DNA of 11,529 bases from Candidatus Nesterenkonia stercoripullorum. Its GTDB lineage: Bacteria; Actinomycetota; Actinomycetes; Actinomycetales; Micrococcaceae. Every line of letters starts with the position of its first letter. The first letter of the stretch is position 1. The stretch is from contig DXGD01000196.1 of assembly GCA_019114115.1 (NCBI GenBank), positions 1 to 11,529 on the forward strand. Direction: 5' to 3'. Under the pieces are notes generated by a model, which saw only the letters and a list, made by a program, of their open reading frames with translations, ran no database searches and was not told the origin of the DNA. The translations under genes were made by a program, and so were the position numbers. This document shows positions 6,306-11,529 of this stretch, piece by piece.

Positions 6306-8030
6306 ATGACTGAAGCCGCGATGAAACCGACGATCGTCTACCCTGCCCGCATGATCCGCACGATGGATCCGGCCCAGCCCGTCGCCGAGGCGGTGGCGGT
6401 ACGGGGCGAGCGCATCCGCGCCGTGGGTGCGCTCGCCGACCTGATGTCCTACTCTGGCGCCCAGCTGGACGAGCGCTTCGCCGATTCCGTCCTGCTGCCC
6501 GGATTCGTGGAGGCGCACAGCCATGCGGGCACTGGCAATGCATGGACGGATACCTACGTGGGATTCGAAGACCGGACCGACCCCACGGGACGGCACTGGC
6601 CTGCCTGCCACACGGTGGACGATGTGCTGGACCGGCTGAAGGAAGCCGATGCAGCACTCGAGGATCCTGACACCCCGCTCATGGCCTGGGGGCTGGACCC
6701 CATGCACCTGGGCGGCCGCGCCGTGGCCGCCCAGGACCTGGACACCGTCTCAGCCACGCGCCAGATCCATGTGATCCACACCAGCGCGCACTCCTGCTCT
6801 GTGAACACGCCGGTTCTGCGCCGCTTCGGCATCGACGCCGCAGCCGAGGTCGAAGGCGTGATCAAAGACGACGCCGGAGAGCCCACCGGCGTGCTCGACG
6901 AATTCGCCGCGATGGGCCTGGTCGCCGAGCTCACCGCGGGAAGCGGCCCGCTGGCCATCGACGCAGCCGCACTGGAGAAGTTCGGGCAGGAGGGCGTCAA
7001 CACCGGGACGACGACGCTGACCGACCTCGGCTCGCTCATCCTCATGGAGGACGACGGCGTCGACCTCTACCGCTCCTGCATCGGCGAGGACTTCCCCGCC
7101 CGGCTCAACGTGTTCCACTTCGGCGCCGGCGTCGGGAAAGTCTCGCGGTCACTGCCGGAGGCCGCCGATCGCCTGTCACGCCTGCGCGGGCTCTCCACGG
7201 ACAAGCTGCGCTTCGGCAACGTCAAGCTCATGCTCGACGGATCCATCCAGGGCTTCACCGCGCGCCTGTCGGAACCTGGCTACTTCGGCGATCAGCCCAA
7301 CGGCATGTGGAATGTCACGCCCGAGGAGTTCCTCGAAGCCTTCGAGACATTCCACCGGGCCGGAGCGCTCATCCACGTGCACTGCAACGGCGACCAGGCC
7401 ACGCAGCTGTTCCTGGACACCCTGGAGACCGTCCTGATCTCCCACCCGCGCCCGGATCATCGCCACACCTGCACCCATTCGCAGATGACGACGGCGGCCC
7501 AGTACCGGCGGCTGAAGGCCCTGGGCGCCTGTGCGAACATCTTCGGCAACCACATCTGGTCCTGGGGCGACCAGCACGCGGACTTCACGGTGGGTCCCGA
7601 CCGGGCGAAGCGCATGAATGCCGCCGCCACTGCCGTCCGTCTCGGGGTGCCGATCTCGCTGCATTCCGATACGCCCGTCACCCCGCTGGGGCCGTTGCGC
7701 ACGGTGAAGCATGCCGCGACACGGCTGACTCCTTCTGGCCGGGTGCTGGGCGAGCACGAGCGCCTGAGCGTGGAAGCAGCCTTGGAAGCGGTCACGCTGG
7801 GGGCGGCCTATATGCTGAAGATGGACCATGAAGTGGGGTCATTGGAGGCGGGGAAATTCGCCGACTTCGCCGTCCTCGACGAGGACCCCCTTCGTCTCGC
7901 TACCGAAGACCTCCCCTCGGTGCGGGTCCTCGGCACCGTCGTGGGAGGCCAGTACCATGCCAGCACTGTCGTGGCCGACACTGCGGAGGCGAGCCCCGCC
8001 CCGGCCAAGGAAGACACGGACTCGGTCTGA
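6306..8030 (+). CDS. Amidohydrolase family protein (amidohydrolase-3, YtcJ-like metal-dependent hydrolase)
   Basis: A 574-residue member of the amidohydrolase superfamily; YtcJ-like proteins and N-substituted formamide deformylase are about 530-580. An N-terminal beta-sandwich half (VAVRGERIRAVG at 31-41) precedes the metal motif LLPGFVEAHSH with His71 and His73. Further family landmarks are VKLMLDGS at 306-313 (Lys307), IHVHCNGD at 356-363 (His357, His359), THSQ (His391), and LHSDTPV with Asp455, the usual catalytic aspartate. The C-terminal sandwich returns as GSLEAGKFADFAVLDEDPL, followed by an Ala/Pro-rich tail. Members hydrolyse C-N bonds in amides, formamides or cyclic imides using bound Zn or other divalent metal. 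The substrate is not determinable here. The start is set by AGAAGGAA just before ATG 6306. It lies downstream of a symporter and shares its stop with the start of a CobW-type GTPase, suggesting uptake, hydrolysis and metal supply in one transcript. Confidence 0.9.
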   Translation: MTEAAMKPTIVYPARMIRTMDPAQPVAEAVAVRGERIRAVGALADLMSYSGAQLDERFADSVLLPGFVEAHSHAGTGNAWTDTYVGFEDRTDPTGRHWPACHTVDDVLDRLKEADAALEDPDTPLMAWGLDPMHLGGRAVAAQDLDTVSATRQIHVIHTSAHSCSVNTPVLRRFGIDAAAEVEGVIKDDAGEPTGVLDEFAAMGLVAELTAGSGPLAIDAAALEKFGQEGVNTGTTTLTDLGSLILMEDDGVDLYRSCIGEDFPARLNVFHFGAGVGKVSRSLPEAADRLSRLRGLSTDKLRFGNVKLMLDGSIQGFTARLSEPGYFGDQPNGMWNVTPEEFLEAFETFHRAGALIHVHCNGDQATQLFLDTLETVLISHPRPDHRHTCTHSQMTTAAQYRRLKALGACANIFGNHIWSWGDQHADFTVGPDRAKRMNAAATAVRLGVPISLHSDTPVTPLGPLRTVKHAATRLTPSGRVLGEHERLSVEAALEAVTLGAAYMLKMDHEVGSLEAGKFADFAVLDEDPLRLATEDLPSVRVLGTVVGGQYHASTVVADTAEASPAPAKEDTDSV

Positions 8031-8965
8031 TGCCCGCAGAGCTGGGCATCATCGGCGGGTACCTGGGGTCAGGAAAGTCCACGCTGATCAACCGGCTGCT
8101 CGACGGGGTCCTGCCGGGGCGCACGGCTGTCGTCGTCAATGACTTCGGCAGCGTCAACATCGATTCCGCGCTGATCGCCTCCTCCTCCCAGGACACCATC
8201 GAGCTGACCAATGGCTGCATCTGCTGCCAGATCACCGATGATGTCTCCCGCACTATGACCGCGCTGGCCGCCCGAGCGGATCTCGACCGGGTGCTGTGCG
8301 AGGTCAGCGGAGTCGGCGATCCAAGGCAGCTGGCCTCTTGGCGCGCCTACCCCGGGTTCTCCGCCGGGCCCATCCTGGTATGTGCCGACACGACGGCGAT
8401 CGCCGGCCTGCTGCGCAACGAGTACGTCAGCGATACGGTCGAACGCCAGCTGGCGGTGGCCGACGTCGTGCTCCTCACCAAGACGGACCTCGCGATCCCG
8501 CCCGAGATCGAGTCTGCCCGGCAGAGGTGCTCCGAGGCAGCGCCCACGGCCCGCATTCTTCTCCACGACGCCGCGGACCCCGGTACCGCAGCCGCTGCGG
8601 CCTTCGTGGCAGCTAGCAGGTCCGGCTCCCCTGCAGTTGGAGGCGATCTGCCAGACGCTGGCTCCCCGGACGATCATGCTGCACGTCATTCCTCGGTGAC
8701 GCTGAGGGATCTGAACGGCATCGACATGTCAGTACTGGCTACAGCTCTCAGTGAGCAGGCTGACCGTCTGGTGCGGGCCAAAGGGGTGCTGCAGGACGCC
8801 CAGGGCGTCTGGCACGATATCCAGCTCTCCGCCGGCAGAGTCGACCGGCGTGCCCGCAGCGCCGGACCCTCGACGCCGGCCCTGGTGCTCATCGCCGCCG
8901 GCCCGCAGGCCGAGGATGAGCGCGAAGTCGCCGCGCAGGCTCTTCGGGCAGCCCTGCGCATGTGA
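8030..8965 (+). CDS. CobW/COG0523 family GTPase, putative metallochaperone
   Basis: A 311-residue G3E P-loop GTPase. Walker A is GGYLGSGKST at 9-18, the metal-binding CxCC is Cys63-Ile-Cys65-Cys66, EVSGVGDP at 91-98 is the family Walker B region, and TKTD at 150-153 is the base-recognition motif. The C-terminal part (about 170-311) is shorter and less conserved than in CobW proper and has only a weak histidine cluster (DDHAARH near 214-220). The family delivers Zn, Co or Fe to client enzymes; relatives include the nitrile hydratase activator P47K, the cobalamin-synthesis protein CobW and the zinc chaperone ZNG1/YeiR. No cobalamin or nitrile hydratase gene lies nearby. The ATG overlaps the amidohydrolase TGA by one base (TGATG), a classic coupling arrangement, so the upstream metallohydrolase is the natural candidate client. 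That client assignment is inference. Confidence 0.9.
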   Translation: MPAELGIIGGYLGSGKSTLINRLLDGVLPGRTAVVVNDFGSVNIDSALIASSSQDTIELTNGCICCQITDDVSRTMTALAARADLDRVLCEVSGVGDPRQLASWRAYPGFSAGPILVCADTTAIAGLLRNEYVSDTVERQLAVADVVLLTKTDLAIPPEIESARQRCSEAAPTARILLHDAADPGTAAAAAFVAASRSGSPAVGGDLPDAGSPDDHAARHSSVTLRDLNGIDMSVLATALSEQADRLVRAKGVLQDAQGVWHDIQLSAGRVDRRARSAGPSTPALVLIAAGPQAEDEREVAAQALRAALRM

Positions 8966-9050
8966 GCTGCCTTGCATAAGCGCCCGTGACGCGCCTGCGG
9001 TGTATCGGCATCAGACCCAGTCTGGAAGAATCCTGTCCATGCATTCTGCA

Positions 9051-9080
9051 CGGAGGTTCAGTGGCCCGGAGGTCCAGTAG
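9051..9080 (+). repeat. Duplicated Shine-Dalgarno module with possible leader peptides before the antiporter
   Basis: Two 14-base units (9051-9064 and 9067-9080) match at 12 of 14 positions with a period of 16, and each contains GGAGG. The second GGAGG (9068-9072) is the antiporter's ribosome binding site. The first is followed after four bases by GTG 9061, which opens a 10-codon frame ending at TGA 9091-9093, inside the antiporter start. Separately, ATG 9039 opens 13 codons ending in TAG at 9078-9080, abutting the antiporter ATG in the same frame, but it has no evident Shine-Dalgarno. The rest of the gap from 8966 shows only CAGAC-CCA-GTCTG at 9012-9024. Confidence 0.45.
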
Positions 9081-10691
9081 ATGGAAGCGCTGATCGTCAT
9101 CGTGCTGGCACTGCTGGTCATCGCCGGATCGCGGATCCTTGCGCCGCGGCTGAGGCTGGCCGCGCCGCTGCTGCTGGTGCTCGTGGGAATCGGCGTGAGC
9201 TTCATCCCGGCGGTCCCGGCGATCTCGGTCAATCCGGAGTGGATCATCGCGGGCGTGCTGCCTCCGCTGCTCTACGCCTCGGCCGTGTCCGTGCCGACAA
9301 TGGAGTTCCGCCGGGACTTCGGCGCGATCAGCGGCCTCTCGGTGGCGCTCGTCCTGCTCACGGCAGTGGCGCTGGGCTTCGTGTTCACGCTCGTCGTGCC
9401 CGGCCTCGACATCTGGTGGGGCATCGCACTCGGAGCGATCATCAGTCCCACAGATGCTGTGGCCACCTCGATCGTCCGGCAGTCCGGGGTGTCCGGGCGC
9501 ACGGTCACCATGCTCGAAGGCGAGAGCCTGCTCAATGATGCGACCGCGCTGGTGCTGCTGCGCACGGCGGTGGCCGGTGCGGCCGCGGCGGTGGGGTTCT
9601 GGTCGGCTGTGGGCACCTTCGCCTTCGCCATCGTGGTCGCGCTGATCCTGGGTGTCGCGGTGGCTCATGCCACGCTCTGGGCGCGGCGTCAGACAAAGGA
9701 CCCGACGGTCAATACGGTGATCTCGCTGACGGCCCCTTTTCTGGCCTCCGTCCCCGCCGAGCTCCTGGGCGCCTCGGGCCTCTTCGCCGCCGTCGTGGCC
9801 GGGCTGGTCACCGGGCATCGGTCACCTCGAGTTCTCTCAGCCCAGCACCGGCTCTCCGTGGATCAGGTGTGGCGCACGATCGAACTCGTCCTGGAAGGCC
9901 TGATCTTCCTTCTCATGGGGCTGGAGATCTACGGACTGATCCTCGATGTCGAGGAGGTGCACGGGCATGTTGGTCCGGCCGTCCTCATCGCGGCCATCGG
10001 CCTGGGCGCCGTCCTGCTCATCCGCGCGGCGTATCTGGCCCCGCTGATGGCCGGCCTCACCCGGCGCTCCCGCAGGGCCGAGCGCATCGCCCCGCATATC
10101 GAGGAACGACGACGGCGGCGCAGCACCCACCCCACGCCCGACGAGGCGGACCCCCGCCAGCACCGGATCGGCCTGTGGGAGCGGCGCATGCTCGCCGACA
10201 TCGACTACCTGCGCACTGCGCCGTTCGGCTGGCGCGAAGGCGGCGTGCTGGTCTGGGCGGGGATGCGCGGGGCTATCACGCTGGCCGCCGCGCAGACGCT
10301 CCCCCCGGAGACCCCCCATCGGTCACTGCTGATCCTGGCCGCGTTCTTCCTGGCCACAGGGTCCCTGTTGATTCAAGGCACCACGCTGGGCTTCGTCGTG
10401 CGGCTGCTCAAGCCGGCGGCGCGCAGCCCTGAGCTGCTGGAGACCGAGCGTCAGGAGTTGAACGCGATCCTCGCGGCCATCCGCCCTGCTCCCGCTGCCG
10501 CGTCAGCGCATTCCACGGCGCCGCAATCGGTCCAGGATGAGCTGAACGTGGTCGAGGCGCAGCGGCAGGCCCTGTTCTCTGCACGCGGCGAAGGCTCTTT
10601 CAGCTCTGAGACTCTCGAGCGGGCACTGGGACAGCTCGACGCCCGGCAGCTGAGCCTCGAGCTGCTCGACGACTCAGGAGAAGACGACTAG
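9081..10691 (+). CDS. Na+/H+ antiporter, CPA1 (NhaP-like) family
   Basis: A monovalent cation:proton antiporter of the cytoplasmic membrane for pH and sodium homeostasis; 536 residues, typical of bacterial CPA1 proteins. About 11-12 hydrophobic segments fill residues 3-325 and 383-443. Signature motifs are SPTDAVATS at 122-130 (Asp125), EGESLLNDATALV at 146-158 with the Asn152-Asp153 ion-binding pair, and WAGMRGAITLA at 392-402 with the conserved Arg396. An Arg-rich hydrophilic loop (about 327-382, including five consecutive Arg at 343-347) separates the last two membrane helices from the rest. A cytosolic tail (about 445-536) ends in an acidic stretch. The start ATG has GGAGG eight bases upstream. 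It follows the CobW gene by 115 bases and may belong to the same transcript or have its own promoter. If the symporter upstream brings in Na+, an exporter is a sensible neighbour, but the link is speculative. Confidence 0.93.
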   Translation: MEALIVIVLALLVIAGSRILAPRLRLAAPLLLVLVGIGVSFIPAVPAISVNPEWIIAGVLPPLLYASAVSVPTMEFRRDFGAISGLSVALVLLTAVALGFVFTLVVPGLDIWWGIALGAIISPTDAVATSIVRQSGVSGRTVTMLEGESLLNDATALVLLRTAVAGAAAAVGFWSAVGTFAFAIVVALILGVAVAHATLWARRQTKDPTVNTVISLTAPFLASVPAELLGASGLFAAVVAGLVTGHRSPRVLSAQHRLSVDQVWRTIELVLEGLIFLLMGLEIYGLILDVEEVHGHVGPAVLIAAIGLGAVLLIRAAYLAPLMAGLTRRSRRAERIAPHIEERRRRRSTHPTPDEADPRQHRIGLWERRMLADIDYLRTAPFGWREGGVLVWAGMRGAITLAAAQTLPPETPHRSLLILAAFFLATGSLLIQGTTLGFVVRLLKPAARSPELLETERQELNAILAAIRPAPAAASAHSTAPQSVQDELNVVEAQRQALFSARGEGSFSSETLERALGQLDARQLSLELLDDSGEDD

Positions 10692-11529
10692 TCAGGAGAA
10701 CCAGCCCAGTCTGGCCTCCATACCTCGTCCTCGTCGAGGGACCAGCGGCGCTCTTCACCACGGGTGAGCCCCACTCTCCTGAACCACACTGTCGAATCCG
10801 GAGCCCAGCCCGCAATGACGGAGGCGGCCTCGCCGTCGACGTCTATCACGGTGCCAGCCGCGGCAAGGTACGCCCGGCACTGCATGTGGACGGCGTCGTA
10901 GTGCTCGGCGACGCAGGACCAGTCGGGGATGACCCAGCGCCCGTCGCGACCGGTAGTGTCCCACCACATGCCACGCATCTGGGCAGTGACCTCGAGCGGG
11001 TACTGCTGACACAGCTGGGCCCAGGTCTCAGCGCTGTCGATCTCCAGGACCCGCGAACCAGGGTGGACAGCGCATCGGTTCACCCTGGCGGCCTCGGGCT
11101 GCATCGAGTCCTCCTCCATATCAAGGCCCAGCGGGACACCCCGTACCCGCCGGGTGGTCACCGCAGCGGCGGGATAGGGCAGGGACGCCCACACCCCGCC
11201 CGCACAGGCACGCGGGCTGTCCGCACGCAGGTTGCCGCGCGAGGAGTGCTCGCTCGCCACCACTGACGTTCGCCACGCGTCCCAGTCCACGGGCAGGCCG
11301 CCCGGCCATGCGGCGTCGCCGTCGGGCCAGCATTCATACTGGTCCAGCGGGTCCATATCAGCGTCGAACCACGACGCGAACTCCGACTCCGCCAGCAGCT
11401 CAGCCGCGGGCCGGAGTGCTTCGCACACGTCAGCAGTCCGGCAAAGGCCGTCCACGCCGTCAGGCCGCTGCCAGTACATGGCCGCGTCCACCGAGGCGCT
11501 CAGTGCGGCACGAACGACGTCGTCGGCCA
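10688..11529 (-). CDS. Hypothetical protein, 5' end beyond the right window edge
   Basis: The reading frame is open from the window edge to the TAG at 10688-10690, giving 279 residues without a start. A GTG at 11491 could start a 267-residue protein, but the frame continues upstream as AADDVVRAALSASVDAAMYWQRPD-like sequence (last visible codons from 11527) that reads as normal protein. I therefore treat the gene as truncated. The protein is soluble, acidic and rich in tryptophan, with no signal peptide or membrane helix visible. Recognisable stretches are AAMYWQRPDGVDG, VLEIDSAETWAQLCQQYPLEVTA, WVIPDWSCVAEHYDAVHMQCRAYLA and a C-terminal EVWRPDWAG. I do not recognise a domain and assign no function. 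It converges on the antiporter and overlaps it by four bases (CTAG), with no terminator between them. Confidence 0.75.
   Translation of the reverse strand, partial: ADDVVRAALSASVDAAMYWQRPDGVDGLCRTADVCEALRPAAELLAESEFASWFDADMDPLDQYECWPDGDAAWPGGLPVDWDAWRTSVVASEHSSRGNLRADSPRACAGGVWASLPYPAAAVTTRRVRGVPLGLDMEEDSMQPEAARVNRCAVHPGSRVLEIDSAETWAQLCQQYPLEVTAQMRGMWWDTTGRDGRWVIPDWSCVAEHYDAVHMQCRAYLAAAGTVIDVDGEAASVIAGWAPDSTVWFRRVGLTRGEERRWSLDEDEVWRPDWAGSPD

Noticed and set aside
8030..8965. Calling the GTPase CobW of cobalamin synthesis
   Set aside because: No other cobalamin gene is present, and CxCC-containing COG0523 members have diverse clients.
8889..9818. 309-codon minus-strand frame across the CobW-antiporter junction
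   Set aside because: Its His/Arg/Asp-rich low-complexity sequence is typical of antisense frames, and it crosses two real gene boundaries.

Overview
The window is G+C-rich, densely coded DNA. Codons end mostly in G or C, intergenic gaps are short, and the protein families are typical of Actinomycetota. Alanine dehydrogenase keeps every catalytic position of the mycobacterial enzyme. A Micrococcales-type organism is plausible, but the sequence does not fix the genus. I see no mobile element, CRISPR array, rRNA or tRNA.

Left part (1-4632), amino-group handling. A MocR-type GntR regulator fused to an aminotransferase-like domain is cut by the left edge. Upstream of it on the same minus strand lies alanine dehydrogenase (ald). 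A 428-bp regulatory gap separates ald from a divergent plus-strand class III omega-aminotransferase, which ends at a very strong intrinsic terminator. If the aminotransferase uses pyruvate as acceptor, it would make L-alanine. Ald would then return pyruvate with release of ammonium and NADH, and the regulator would sense an amine, an amino acid or PLP. The gap holds a 13-bp direct repeat of 16-bp period, a 14-bp perfect palindrome and other inverted repeats. A near-consensus promoter for the regulator is buried in the last codons of ald.

Middle part (4633-8965), uptake and hydrolysis. A sodium:solute symporter is followed by an amidohydrolase-3 (YtcJ-like) metal-dependent hydrolase. Its stop codon overlaps by one base the start of a COG0523/CobW-type GTPase, which suggests translational coupling and metal delivery to the hydrolase. 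A coherent but unproven reading of the whole locus is: import an N-acyl or amide compound, hydrolyse it, transaminate the freed amine, and recycle alanine.

Right part (8966-11529). A CPA1-family Na+/H+ antiporter with a duplicated ribosome-binding-site module in its leader ends in a CTAG shared with the stop codon of a convergent hypothetical gene. That gene runs off the right edge.
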